NCBI RefSeq assembly: GCF_900109375.1
Contig: NZ_FOAB01000013.1
Location: 1 to 64,000 of the forward strand
DNA: 64,000 nucleotides
Reading direction: 5' to 3'
Origin: Aquimarina amphilecti
GTDB taxonomy: Bacteria > Bacteroidota > Bacteroidia > Flavobacteriales > Flavobacteriaceae
Shown here: piece after piece, positions 34,872 through 45,700 of the stretch
Layout: each line of letters begins with the position of its first letter
Numbering within the stretch: position 1 is the stretch's first letter
Notes under the pieces: model-generated
What the model saw: the letters and a program-made list of their open reading frames with translations, nothing else
What the model was told of the DNA's origin: nothing
The model's database searches: none
Program-made: the position numbers and the translations under genes

Positions 34872-36155
34872 TTATTGAGCGTTTAAATAGTCTAATGTTA
34901 ATTGTGACATTACTTTTACACCTAATAACAAACCACTTTCATCTATATAAAAGTCAGGTGTATGATGCGATGCAGCTTTATTTGTATTAAGAGGCATTCC
35001 TCCTAGAAAGAAGTAAAAACCTGGAACAACTTCTTGAAAATAAGAAAAATCCTCACCTCCTGTAGTGGCTTTTGATAAAATTACATTTTCTTTTCCAGCA
35101 ATTCCTTCTATAGTCGGAAGCATTTGCGCTACAAGAGTTGGATCATTATAGGTAATAGAGGTATTGTTCTGAAATGTTATGGTTGCTTCGCCTCCATAAG
35201 CTTTGGCAATTGCGGGAACCATTTCATTCATACGACGTATAATCTTTTTACGCATTTCTGTATCAAGAGTTCTTACAGTTCCTATCATCTCAGCACTTTC
35301 CGGAATGATATTAAAACGTACTCCACTTGTAATCTTACCGACAGTGATGACAGCTGCTTCGTTTACTAAAGGAGATTCTCTACTAATAATGGTTTGTAAA
35401 CCATCGATGATTTTTGCCGAAATTAAAATAGGATCAACTCCCGTCCATGGTGCAGATCCGTGAGTTTGTTTTCCTTTTACATCTATTACAAAACGCTCAA
35501 CTGCAGCCATTGTTCCTCCTGGCTTATAGCGTATCATCCCTACAGGTGTTCCAGAGTTTATATGAAGCCCAAAAATTGCATCTACATCTGGGTTTTTAAG
35601 AACCCCTTCTTTAATCATCAATTTTGCTCCGCCTTCTTCTCCTGGTGGAGGGCCTTCTTCTGCTGGTTGAAAAATAAATTTAACAGTACCTTTTATCTTT
35701 TCTTTGTTTTTACTTAAAACTTCTGCTACTCCCATAAGAATTGCAGTATGCGTATCGTGCCCACAAGCATGACTTACTCCAACTTCTGTACCTAAAAAAG
35801 TTGTTTTCACTGTTGATTTAAAGGGTACATCCGCTCGTTCGGTTACCGGAAGCGCATCAATATCTGCTCTTAAAGCAACTACTTTTCCTTCTTGGTCTCC
35901 TTTTAGAATGCCTACTACTCCAGTTTTAGCTACATTTTCTGTTACTTCGAAACCTAGATCTTTTAGATGCTTTGCAATCTTTTTTGCAGTTTCAAACTCT
36001 CGATTAGAGAGTTCTGGATTTTGATGAAAATCTCTTCTCCACTCTATAACTTTATTTTCTACTTGTTCTGACATAGAATTTATATCAGGATTTATTTCTT
36101 GTGCTTGTATACTGCAACATAATAAAAGTATGACGATTAGTATATTGTTTTTCAT
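34872..36155 (-). CDS. M20-family amidohydrolase, exported
   Basis: 427 residues with a signal peptide (KNNILIVILLLCCSIQAQ). The metal-site motifs of the M20D amidohydrolase (hippuricase-type) group are present: HACGHDTHTAILMG (about residue 133), EEGPPPGEEGG (about 168) and GLHINSGTPVG (about 198), with the dimerisation domain after it and a C-terminal HHTPDF. It hydrolyses N-acyl amino acids or similar amides in the periplasm. It lies 12 bases upstream of the glutamate-synthase-like gene on the same strand, so co-expression is likely and a role in amino-nitrogen release is plausible. Confidence 0.9.
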   Translation of the reverse strand: MKNNILIVILLLCCSIQAQEINPDINSMSEQVENKVIEWRRDFHQNPELSNREFETAKKIAKHLKDLGFEVTENVAKTGVVGILKGDQEGKVVALRADIDALPVTERADVPFKSTVKTTFLGTEVGVSHACGHDTHTAILMGVAEVLSKNKEKIKGTVKFIFQPAEEGPPPGEEGGAKLMIKEGVLKNPDVDAIFGLHINSGTPVGMIRYKPGGTMAAVERFVIDVKGKQTHGSAPWTGVDPILISAKIIDGLQTIISRESPLVNEAAVITVGKITSGVRFNIIPESAEMIGTVRTLDTEMRKKIIRRMNEMVPAIAKAYGGEATITFQNNTSITYNDPTLVAQMLPTIEGIAGKENVILSKATTGGEDFSYFQEVVPGFYFFLGGMPLNTNKAASHHTPDFYIDESGLLLGVKVMSQLTLDYLNAQ

Positions 36156-36168
36156 ATTATACGTTGAG

Positions 36169-36705
36169 TTAAAAATTGATGAGTCTGTAGTTTTTATTTT
36201 GTAATTGCACTAAAGCAGTCATTGCCGATAGTGCAAATTTTATATTTGGATGCGTGTCAGATTTTGAGATATTTCTATGAGCAGCAGTTTGTCCACAGAG
36301 AATAATCTGAACTCCTTTTTCTGTTAGTGCAGATATCAAAGAAGTATTAGGGTTATTGATACCGAATTTGGATTTATATTTTTCATTATTTAAAATATCA
36401 TTAGCAGCACTTCCGTGTATTACCAATGCAACTTTAAGATTCTTTTCGGACACTCCAACGCTTGCGTGCATATTAAGATATCTTGCAGCGGTATTGATAA
36501 GAGGATTTAGTTTAGTGCTATCTCCGAACGATCTTCCTACATCAAAAACAGCTTTTAAATCAGTATCTAAATCAGTCTTGAAATCTGGGTTTTTAACTTC
36601 ATAAGTTTTTCCATATTCCGTGATGATAGTTCCTTTTTTGGATTCTTTTTGACAAAAAAGTATTCCTGGTAGTACAATGAGGAGAAATAAAAATGTATGT
36701 TTCAA
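36169..36705 (-). CDS. Exported DsrE-like protein
   Basis: 178 residues starting from TTG at 36705 with signal peptide KHTFLFLLIVLPGILFCQ. The core LKVALVIHGSAANDIL followed by TEKGVQIILCGQTAAHRNI fits DsrE/DsrF-type proteins, where the Cys in ILCGQTA is the usual reactive position. Such proteins handle sulfur or act as small redox proteins. Exported forms are common in Bacteroidota. It heads the minus-strand operon 36705-32753, 13 bases before the amidohydrolase gene. Confidence 0.75.
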   Translation of the reverse strand: MKHTFLFLLIVLPGILFCQKESKKGTIITEYGKTYEVKNPDFKTDLDTDLKAVFDVGRSFGDSTKLNPLINTAARYLNMHASVGVSEKNLKVALVIHGSAANDILNNEKYKSKFGINNPNTSLISALTEKGVQIILCGQTAAHRNISKSDTHPNIKFALSAMTALVQLQNKNYRLINF

Positions 36706-36785
36706 GCTTAAAATTTTTGGTTTCTAAAGATATTCAAAAATCTATTAAAGGAAAGTTAAAATGTGTTTTTGATCTGTCTAAATAA

Positions 36786-36820
36786 AAAAGCATATTTCTT
36801 ATTAATAGAAATATGCTTTT
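36786..36820 (-). terminator. Rho-independent terminator of the second metzincin gene
   Basis: AAAAGCATATTTCT (36786-36799), seven-base loop, exact inverse AGAAATATGCTTTT (36807-36820). Reading on the minus strand the stem ends in CTTTTTTATT, 20-50 bases past the stop at 36841. Confidence 0.8.
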
Positions 36821-36840
36821 AAAAGAGGTTTTTATTTTAT

Positions 36841-39216
36841 TTATAGTTTGACGAATTTTCCAACTGATTTATTATTAATAAGAAGTATATAAAGACCACT
36901 AGATAATTTAGTTAAGTCTACTTCTGGTTGTATGATCGTATTAATAACAACTTGTCCAGAAGTGTTCACAATTCTAATATCTCTTTCATTAATAGTAAGC
37001 CCATCGATTTTTAGTATATCTATTGTAGGGTTTGGATAGAAATTAAAAACACTACTTCCTTGACTTAAATTTAATTGAGATAAATCGACAGAGAATACAG
37101 AGGAAATCGCGTTACAACCAGTTTCATTAAAAACCTCTACGCTATATTCTCCAATTTGATCAGGTGTATATTGAGAATCATTAGCACCAGTAATAATTGC
37201 TCCGTTAAAATACCATTGATATTGCGAATATGCAGAATCTACTGTAAGATTTTTAGTGTCCGGAATTTCAATAGTAGGTGGTTGTGGGTTTTCTTCAACA
37301 ATTACATTTATAACTGTTCTCGTATTAGTAGTACAATTATCAAACGATCCTGATACATAATATGTCTGACTTGTTTGTAATGCAGTTGCTTCGAAAGTTG
37401 TTCCTGTATATAGTGGGTTACCACCAGTCGGTGTATCATACCATTCGAATTCACTATTTCCGGTAACAGTTAATGAGGCGGATTCACCAATACAAATACT
37501 CTGGTCTTGACCAACGGGTTGTTGGGGAATATTAATAACGATGAAATCACCTCTCTGTCTAGTATCTTCACCAGCACTGTTAGCTGTGGTAAGAGAAACA
37601 GTATATGTGCCACTATTGATATAGGTATGAGTTGGATTTTGTTCTGTAGAAGTATTTCCATCTCCAAAATCCCATGTATATGCACTTACATTATTTATTG
37701 TAGTACTATTAAAATTAACTGTAGAACAATTAGTGGCTGCCTCAAAATTAGCGATAGGAGGTTGGTTATTGTCTCCTGGAATGTATTTTCCGGAAATATA
37801 ATAATTACCTATAGAAGAATAATCAGAATATCCATTACTTAAATTACCTTCACCAACACCGTCAATTTCTATAAAATATGTACCAAAGGTAAGATCTAAA
37901 TCGATATTAGCACTAAGACCAGAAGGATCCGAAGCAGCAATCTCTTCTCCAATACCATTAAGAATACGAGCTTGTATATTAAGGTTAGGGTGATCAGGGT
38001 TAGGGTTAAAGTTAAAAGATACATTCCCAGTTTCAATTACAAAAGAAAATATATCTTTATCATTACGATTATGTATGAAACCATAATTTTGACTAGAGCT
38101 TACATTCCCATCAGTATCCACCAGAATCGGAGTTGCTTCTGCAAGAACATCTTTATGATCATCCTCTCTAAAACCTATTCCATTTTGTGACCCCGCGATA
38201 ATTTCTATGTCATCTTGTTGTTGGACAGCATCGTCATATTCCCCCATACTCCAATGACCTATAGGTTTGCTAGCACTCCATCCCATAATAGGAGACCATT
38301 GTCCGTGACCAGCATAATATTCTTCTCCAGGTCTACCATCATGACCTAACCTTAGTGTATGTCCAACTTCATGTGATCCAGTTTCTCCTGCAGCTCTTGT
38401 AGATAAATTATATATCCAACATGGATCATCCGTTCTGGTAGAAGAAAAAGAACCTAAATATGCAACACCACCTGATCCCGGAGCAGCATCATTGGTAGGA
38501 GTAAAAATACACATCATTCGTTTGTTTTGTGGAGCCGCATCATATAAATCTCTTCTAGTAGTAACATTTAAATTAAATGCTCTAAAATCTTCAGCCATTA
38601 TTTTCCAAACATCCGTTATTTTTTGATCAGAAAAATTTGGAGATACTGCATTAATCGTACCACCATTAACCCAGCGAGTACCAGAAACTACTTCTCCATC
38701 AAAATCTAAATAAATAATTCCAGGTGCTCCAGGAAGACTCTCTAGTTGAGGAGGCATTCTCGAAGACGTATCGTTTTTGTTTAACTGATTTTCTTCTTTA
38801 GTTGCTTCAAAGTCTATACAAACTAGAGAATTAATATCAACTTCTTTTATGTATACTTTTCCAAGATCATTTGTGAAAATTTTATAACCAGTTTTTTTAT
38901 TTCTAAGTACTAAAGTACCTTCTATTTGATTTTTTGTCTTGAATAGCGCAAAAGTTGATAGTTTTTCATTATTAATACTACCAATGTAAGTGGTTTGATC
39001 GTTTTGTGTCTTTTCTATTTTAGTAGTTAATGATAAAGAAGAGTTTTTTTTATTTAAATAAATAGAAAATCCTTTAGATTTATTAGCTGTAAGATTTTCA
39101 ATAAGATCATCCGCGTTTTTAGCAATTAATTGTTGAGAATTTTCCTGGGCAGAAATAATAAAAGTGCTAATTGTAAAAAGGAATAGGATTAAATTTTTGA
39201 GGTAGATTTTAGTCAT
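36841..39216 (-). CDS. T9SS-exported metzincin-like metalloprotease with PKD domain (paralogue)
   Basis: 791 residues, same plan as the protein at 27394-30258: signal peptide (IYLKNLILFLFTISTFIISAQ), propeptide-like region, GSHEVGHTLRLGHDG zinc site (about residue 300) with the WSPIMGWS Met-turn, DIFSFVIETG beta-sandwich, PKD domain (YTWDFGDGNTSTEQNPTH), Ig-like part, and T9SS sorting tail (FYPNPTIDILKIDG...GLYILLINN). It is about 160 residues shorter, lacking the extra domain between PKD and C-terminal Ig parts. The two genes lie 6.6 kb apart on the same strand, separated by unrelated genes. Confidence 0.9.
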   Translation of the reverse strand: MTKIYLKNLILFLFTISTFIISAQENSQQLIAKNADDLIENLTANKSKGFSIYLNKKNSSLSLTTKIEKTQNDQTTYIGSINNEKLSTFALFKTKNQIEGTLVLRNKKTGYKIFTNDLGKVYIKEVDINSLVCIDFEATKEENQLNKNDTSSRMPPQLESLPGAPGIIYLDFDGEVVSGTRWVNGGTINAVSPNFSDQKITDVWKIMAEDFRAFNLNVTTRRDLYDAAPQNKRMMCIFTPTNDAAPGSGGVAYLGSFSSTRTDDPCWIYNLSTRAAGETGSHEVGHTLRLGHDGRPGEEYYAGHGQWSPIMGWSASKPIGHWSMGEYDDAVQQQDDIEIIAGSQNGIGFREDDHKDVLAEATPILVDTDGNVSSSQNYGFIHNRNDKDIFSFVIETGNVSFNFNPNPDHPNLNIQARILNGIGEEIAASDPSGLSANIDLDLTFGTYFIEIDGVGEGNLSNGYSDYSSIGNYYISGKYIPGDNNQPPIANFEAATNCSTVNFNSTTINNVSAYTWDFGDGNTSTEQNPTHTYINSGTYTVSLTTANSAGEDTRQRGDFIVINIPQQPVGQDQSICIGESASLTVTGNSEFEWYDTPTGGNPLYTGTTFEATALQTSQTYYVSGSFDNCTTNTRTVINVIVEENPQPPTIEIPDTKNLTVDSAYSQYQWYFNGAIITGANDSQYTPDQIGEYSVEVFNETGCNAISSVFSVDLSQLNLSQGSSVFNFYPNPTIDILKIDGLTINERDIRIVNTSGQVVINTIIQPEVDLTKLSSGLYILLINNKSVGKFVKL

Positions 39217-39348
39217 TTTTAATTTTTTATTAAATCATTGATTGATAAATGTTTATTGGTTTTTGTTTTGTCAATACTGTAACCATAGATTGATAATAAT
39301 ACAACATCCTAAAAATATGTTTATTGTATAAAATTTGATAAATAAAAA

Positions 39349-39380
39349 CTCTCAATACATCATTAAGAAAATATTGAGAG
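39349..39380 (-). terminator. Terminator of the small gene at 39407-39694
   Basis: CTCTCAATA (39349-39357) and TATTGAGAG (39372-39380) form a 9-bp stem; on the minus strand the exit side reads GAGAGTTTTTATT. Confidence 0.7.
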
Positions 39381-39406
39381 CTTTCATGGCAATAACACTT
39401 AAATTT

Positions 39407-39694
39407 TTAAGAGATACTTATTATTCTTTCTAAAGGGATTATAGTAGCCTGTTTGAGAATTACTTCCTTATCAGTAATTCCCCAGATAGTGGTTTCTACT
39501 TTTTTTAAACCTTTATTATCGACAAATACAATTTTCACCTTTTGGCGTTCTAAATTTCCTAATGATAGTGCTCTTTGTAATTCTAGAATTCTATCTATTT
39601 GATCTTTTCTTTTATTAAGAACATCTTCTTTTGGGAATGTTAGGAATTTAATTTGTTCTTTTTCTATAGACTGGACATTTATGTTTGGGGACAT
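39407..39694 (-). CDS. Small conserved-looking cytoplasmic protein, unknown function
   Basis: 95 residues. The N-terminal helix is charged (FPKEDVLNKRKDQIDRILELQ); the C-terminal half is beta-strand (VKIVFVDNKGLKKVETTIWG, EVILKQATIIPLERIISI) and resembles a small barrel such as an Sm-like or SH3-like strand set, which is only a shape argument. It has its own terminator and is divergent from the pcrA-like gene. Confidence 0.7.
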   Translation of the reverse strand: MSPNINVQSIEKEQIKFLTFPKEDVLNKRKDQIDRILELQRALSLGNLERQKVKIVFVDNKGLKKVETTIWGITDKEVILKQATIIPLERIISIS

Positions 39695-39969
39695 AGTAAA
39701 AAAATTAGGTTAATTTTGGGGCTTAAATAATCTTTTTAGATTACTAGTTATGCTAAATATATGCATTTTGTCTTAAAAAAACAGCATTTCAACGATATTT
39801 TTACTTAAAAAGATATTAACAACATAAGAAATAGATCTCATTTCGTGTTTATCCTGAACCAATTATAATATCGTTAAAACGTTAATGATTTGTTTATAAG
39901 TATCATTAATATTAGTTCAATAAAATAGATAGTTTACTTAAATTTCGAAGCTTATAAAATAAAGAAAAC

Positions 39970-42300
39970 TTGGAAGAATATTTAGCAGGATTGAATGATG
40001 CGCAACGTGCTCCAGTACTACAGAAGGATGGCCCAATGATTGTTATTGCTGGTGCTGGATCTGGAAAAACTAGGGTTCTTACTTTTAGGATCGCTTATTT
40101 GATGGATCAAGGAGTAGATTCATTTAACATCTTATCCCTAACTTTTACAAATAAGGCAGCGCGTGAAATGAAGAAACGTATTGCTGATATTGTTGGAGCA
40201 AGTGAAGCAAAGAATCTATGGATGGGAACATTTCATTCTATTTTTGCTAAAATTTTAAGAATAGAAGCTGATAAGTTAGGATACCCTTCTAATTTTACAA
40301 TTTATGATACACAGGATTCTCAGCGATTAATTTCTTCTGTAATTAAAGAGATGGGATTAGATAAAGATATCTATAAGTATAAACAGGTACAGTCTCGTAT
40401 TTCTTCATATAAAAATAGTTTAATAACAGTAAAAGCATATTTTCAGAACCCTGAATTAGTAGAAGCTGATGCCATGGCAAAAAGGCCTCGAATGGGAGAA
40501 ATTTATCAACATTATGTAGATCGTTGTTTTAAAGCTGGGGCTATGGATTTTGATGATTTGTTACTGAAAACGAATGAATTATTAAATCGTTTTCCTGATG
40601 TATTAGCAAAATATCAGAATCGTTTTAGATATATATTGGTTGATGAGTACCAAGATACAAATCATTCACAATATTTAATTGTAAAGGCTTTATCTGATAA
40701 GTTTCAGAATATCTGTGTGGTTGGAGATGATGCGCAGAGTATTTATGCTTTTAGAGGTGCTAATATTAATAACATCCTTAATTTTCAAAAGGATTATGAT
40801 AATGTGCAACAGTATCGATTAGAGCAAAATTATCGATCCACTAAAAATATAGTGGAGGCTGCTAACTCTATAATTGATAAAAATAAAACAAAACTTGATA
40901 AAGTTGTTTGGACGGCTAATGATCCTGGACCTAAAATTTTAGTAAACCGATTGTTAACCGATGGAGACGAAGGTCGATATGTAGCAAGTTCTATTTTTGA
41001 AAATCAAATGCAACATCAGTTGACGAATGGTCAATTTGCTATTTTGTATAGAACAAATGCGCAGTCTCGAGCAATGGAAGACGCACTTCGGAAAAGAGAT
41101 ATTAAATACAGAATTTACGGTGGATTATCTTTTTATCAAAGAAAAGAGATCAAAGATGTTTTGGCTTATCTCAGATTGATTATTAATCCAAAAGATGAAG
41201 AAGCCTTAAAACGAGTTATCAATTATCCAGCAAGAGGAATAGGAGCTACGACTGTGGATAAATTGGTAGTAGCTGCCAATCATTATGATCGATCTATTTT
41301 TGAAATTATCGAAAACTTAGATCGTATTAATCTTAAGATTAACAGTGGCACAAAGACCAGACTTGAAAACTTTATGAATATGATCAAGAGTTTTCAGGTA
41401 ACTAATCAAACTTCTGATGCCTTTGTGTTATCCGAAATGGTAGCTAAAAATACTGGATTACTACAAGAACTTAAAAAAGATGGTACACCTGAAGGAATAG
41501 CACGAATAGAAAATATAGAAGAGCTATTAAACGGTATTCGCGATTTTGTAGAAGAACAAAAAGAATTAGCGGACGAGACAGGAACTTTAGCCGAGTTTTT
41601 GGAAGATGTGGCGTTAGCAACAGATTTAGACCAAGATACTGGAGATGATGATAGAGTAGCTTTAATGACTATCCATTTAGCAAAAGGATTAGAGTTTCCT
41701 TATGTGTACATTGTAGGTATGGAAGAGGATTTGTTTCCTTCTGGGATGAGTATGAATACCCGATCAGAGTTAGAAGAGGAACGAAGACTATTTTATGTAG
41801 CACTTACAAGAGCAGAGAAGCAGGCCTATTTGACTTATACACAATCTCGCTATCGATGGGGGAAACTAGTAGATGCAGAACCTAGCCGTTTTATAGAAGA
41901 AATTGATGATCAATACTTAGAATATATCACTCCAGTCGATACTTATCGTTATAAACCTCTAGTCGATACTGATATTTTTGGAGATGTAGATAAAAGTAAA
42001 TTAAGGCTTAAAAAACCAATTTCTGGATCACCTCCTGTTTCTCATAAACCTTCGGAAGAACAATTACGTAAACTTCGAAAATTAAGACCTGTGTCTAATG
42101 GAACAACAAGTACTCCTAAAACAAATCTTTTTGATGGGGATTTAGTACCAGGAACTATTGTAGAGCATATGCGTTTTGGAAAAGGAAAAGTTCTTCAATT
42201 AGAAGGAGTAGGGCAAGACAAAAAAGCAGAAATTAACTTTGAGAATGGAGGTATCAAAAAGCTTTTACTAAGATTTGCAAAGTTAAAGGTGATAAGTTAA
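39970..42300 (+). CDS. UvrD/PcrA-type ATP-dependent DNA helicase
   Basis: 776 residues starting at TTG 39970, which begins the family's usual N-terminus EEYLAGLNDAQR. SF1A motifs: Walker A AGAGSGKTRV (about residue 28), LTFTNKAAREM, DEYQDTN (about 222), GDDAQSIYAFRGA, LEQNYRS (about 283), and TIHLAKGLEFPYV followed by VALTRAE. The C-terminal tail carries a Tudor-like end (FGKGKVLQLEGVG). It unwinds DNA 3'-to-5' in repair and clears blocked replication forks. No better start is visible upstream. PcrA and UvrD cannot be told apart from sequence alone here. Confidence 0.93.
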   Translation: MEEYLAGLNDAQRAPVLQKDGPMIVIAGAGSGKTRVLTFRIAYLMDQGVDSFNILSLTFTNKAAREMKKRIADIVGASEAKNLWMGTFHSIFAKILRIEADKLGYPSNFTIYDTQDSQRLISSVIKEMGLDKDIYKYKQVQSRISSYKNSLITVKAYFQNPELVEADAMAKRPRMGEIYQHYVDRCFKAGAMDFDDLLLKTNELLNRFPDVLAKYQNRFRYILVDEYQDTNHSQYLIVKALSDKFQNICVVGDDAQSIYAFRGANINNILNFQKDYDNVQQYRLEQNYRSTKNIVEAANSIIDKNKTKLDKVVWTANDPGPKILVNRLLTDGDEGRYVASSIFENQMQHQLTNGQFAILYRTNAQSRAMEDALRKRDIKYRIYGGLSFYQRKEIKDVLAYLRLIINPKDEEALKRVINYPARGIGATTVDKLVVAANHYDRSIFEIIENLDRINLKINSGTKTRLENFMNMIKSFQVTNQTSDAFVLSEMVAKNTGLLQELKKDGTPEGIARIENIEELLNGIRDFVEEQKELADETGTLAEFLEDVALATDLDQDTGDDDRVALMTIHLAKGLEFPYVYIVGMEEDLFPSGMSMNTRSELEEERRLFYVALTRAEKQAYLTYTQSRYRWGKLVDAEPSRFIEEIDDQYLEYITPVDTYRYKPLVDTDIFGDVDKSKLRLKKPISGSPPVSHKPSEEQLRKLRKLRPVSNGTTSTPKTNLFDGDLVPGTIVEHMRFGKGKVLQLEGVGQDKKAEINFENGGIKKLLLRFAKLKVIS

Positions 42301-42754
42301 TACTTTCAGTTTTTCTTTTATGATTATGAGCTATTTCATATGGCTTTTTATTGATTTTTAGTAGTTTGTGTGTAACCTTCTGTAATGTTTAAGCATGTAT
42401 TATTTAGTACCTCTCATCGATACTACTTTTTTTAGAACTTGTTAATTGATAACTGCATAAATAGAGGAATCTTTGAAAAACCAATTTCTTTTCTAAGGAA
42501 TTTTTGGAATTAGATCTTTGAGTTAACAAAGCAGGATACTTGTCAATTTATGTGCTAATTTTTTAATCATTCTTCATTTTTTTAACTCTATTGTAGTTAA
42601 ATATTAACACTCAAACGTTTGCGTAACAAAAAAGATTGTCTGTTTGTGATAGCGAAGAGTTTTTTTAAACATCTTTACTATAACGTTTGAATATTTTACA
42701 CAAAAAGGGATTTTTCCCTCAATCATTTTAACACAAACACAAACACTTTTAATT
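42301..42754. other. Intergenic region upstream of the amylase gene
   Basis: 454 bases without a credible gene. It contains two CG-centred sites resembling LacI-family operators (listed separately) and AT-rich sequence. The amylase ATG at 42755 follows AC-repeat leader sequence (AACACAAACACAAACAC) with no obvious Shine-Dalgarno, common in Bacteroidota. Confidence 0.5.
42612..42690 (+). promoter_or_regulatory. Candidate LacI-type operator sites upstream of the amylase gene
   Basis: CAAACGTTTG, a perfect CG-centred palindrome, at 42612-42621, and a second related site TAACGTTTGA at 42681-42690, about 70 bp apart. Sites of this type are bound by LacI-family regulators of starch/maltose genes in Bacteroidota. 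Function inferred from position before a starch-degrading enzyme. Confidence 0.4.
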
Positions 42755-45700
42755 ATGAAACAGACAATTTTATGGGGGTTGTTATTCTATCTATTACTGC
42801 CCAAATTAGGAACAGCACAATCGGATAAAGACCTTCCATTTGCTTGGGAGAATGCTAATGTATATTTTGTTTTAACAGATCGTTTTGAAAATGGAGATCC
42901 GTCTAATGATTTTTCTTATGGAAGGCAAAGAAACGGACCAGCACTAAGAAGTTTTGAAGGAGGTGATCTTCAAGGGTTGATTAATAAATTAAATGAAGGG
43001 TATTTTGATGATTTAGGAGTTAGCGCTATATGGATTACACCACCTTATGAAAATATTCATGGCTCTATAGGTGATGCCGGATATGCTTTTCATGGATACT
43101 GGGCAAAAGATTGGACTACAATAGACCAAAATTTAGGATCTGAAGATCTTTTTAGACAATTTGTTGATGTTTCTCATGAGCACGGTATAAGAGTTATTAT
43201 GGATGTGGTTTTAAATCATGTTGGTCCAGATAATTCTGCAGATCAATCATGGCCTAATGAATGGGTTCGTAGGGACCCGACTTGTAATTTTCAAGGTCCA
43301 GGAGGTAATATTCCATGCGAGTTAGTTGATAATTTACCAGATATACTTACAGAATCAAATAACAATGTTGGTTTGCCGGGTTGGTTATTGGATAAATGGA
43401 GTAATGAAGGAAGAAGAGGAGAAGAAGAAGCGGAGTTGAATGATTTTTTTAATAGAACTGGAAAATCGCGCTCTCCAAGACAATATATAATTAAGTGGTT
43501 AACTGATTACGTAAGAAAATTTGGAGTAGATGGTTTTAGAGTAGATACTGTAAAACACGTAGAAGAATTTGTTTGGAAAGAATTAGAAGAAGAAGGCCGT
43601 ATCGCTCTAAGAGAATGGAAGAATAATAATCCAGATAAAAAGATCGATGATAAAGATTTCTGGATGACGGGTGAGATTTTTAACTATATGGCTCCGAGCA
43701 TGGGAAGAAGATTTACTGGGGATGGTTTTAATGTGGACTACTATGACAATGGATTTGATAATCTAATTAATTTCGAATTTCGATTTAATGCTAATGATGG
43801 TTTAGAAAATATTTTTAATAAATATGATAATTTACTTTTTAATCAATTAGGTAATGGAAAAAGTTCTTTAAATTTTTTAGCTAATCATGATACGGAAGAA
43901 GTTTTTGATCGCGAAAGAACAAGAACTTTTGAAGCAGGGACAAAATTATTGCTCACACCTGGTCCCGCTCAAATTTATTATGGAGATGAGACAGCAAGAA
44001 CTTTAACTCCTGGTGGGGGAGCATTTGGAGATGCTACTTTACGTTCGAATATGAATTTCAATGAATTATCTAACCCTAATTCTAAGGCGTTTTTGACATT
44101 AAAACATTTTGAAAAACTAGGAAGGTTTAGAAGAGAACACCTTTCTGTAGGAGGAGGAAGACATAGTAAATTACAGGATAGCCCGTATACTTTTAAAAGA
44201 GAATATAATGGAGCAGAAGGTTCAGATAAAACGTTAGTGTATTCAGGAAATGATGGAGATTTTAATGGTTCTTTAGATGTTTTTGGCATGTGGTCGAATG
44301 GAACACAATTAAAGGATTATTTTTCAGGAAATATAGCTACAGTTTCTGGAGGGACGGTAAATTTTGGTACTGATTTTGGCTTGGTATTGATAGGAACTCC
44401 TGTTTCGACAACACAACCAGATAACGTTACATTATCTGTAAATCCAGTTTCAGGAGTTTTTACTGAGGCTGTGTCTGTTACAATGAGTGCGACATCCGCT
44501 TCAGGAGCAAATACATCTATTTTCTATACTACTGATAATTCTAATCCTACCGCGGGAAGTACTTTGTATTCTTCATCTTTTGGTATAAGTAATACGACTA
44601 CTATAAAAGCGATAGCTATCGATACTGAAGGAAATGAATCAGAAGTTATTACACGTAACTATGTAATAGGTGATGGAGAACCGTTTGATGTCTATTTCAA
44701 AAAACCATCAAGTTGGTCATCCGCTAATGTTTATCTATTTAATCAAAACACTGGGGATGCACTGCCTGGATTTCCAGCTTGGCCAGGAGAAGAAATGGAT
44801 AGTGTATTAGGAACTCCTTGGTTTACTTATAACATTGATCAGGATGTACAGGTTGGTATTGTTTTCAATGATAATGGAGGAGATCAAACAGATGATTTAA
44901 CAAGAGTTACAGAAGGTTGGTATGATAACCAATGGTATGATAGTTGTCCGAGTGAATGTCCTACTGTTTCACAACCTCCTGTATTAACAGTTTCCCCTGG
45001 TTCTGGTACATTTAATGGAAGTGTAGATATAAGTATGAGTGCTACCAATTCTGGAGTAATATATTATACATTGGATGGATCAATTCCAGATGCTACAAGT
45101 ACACAGTATTCAGGATCTTTTACAGTAGCTGCTGTAGGAGTTACAGTGTTAAATGCAATTGCGATAAATAATACAGGAAACTCTGCGGTAATTAGCAATG
45201 ATTATACTATCCAAGATACGACAGGATATACGGTTAATTTCAGAAAACCTGATAGTTGGAGTGCTGCATATATTTATCTATATGATAAAAATGCAAATAC
45301 TACAATTCCAGGTTTTCCTGCTTGGCCAGGAATACAAATGACTCAACTAAATGATTCTCCTTGGTATTCTTATACAATTGAAGAATCTGTTGAGGTTGGT
45401 ATTGTTTTTAATGATAACGGAGGATCTCAGACTGATGATTTGTTTAGAACTACAGATGGTTGGTATAATAACAGTTGGACAGATACTTGCCCTTCGGAAT
45501 GTCCAGGAGTAATTGTTGATACTTCATTTGATGTTTATTTTAAAAAACCTTCTTCTTGGAATACCGCTTTTATTTATGTGTATGATAAAAATGCAAACAC
45601 TTCGATACCTGGAGCTCCTACTTGGCCTGGTATAGAGATGAATGAAATTGTTGGATCTCCTTGGTATTCTTATGTAATTGATGAATCTGTTGAGGTAGGA

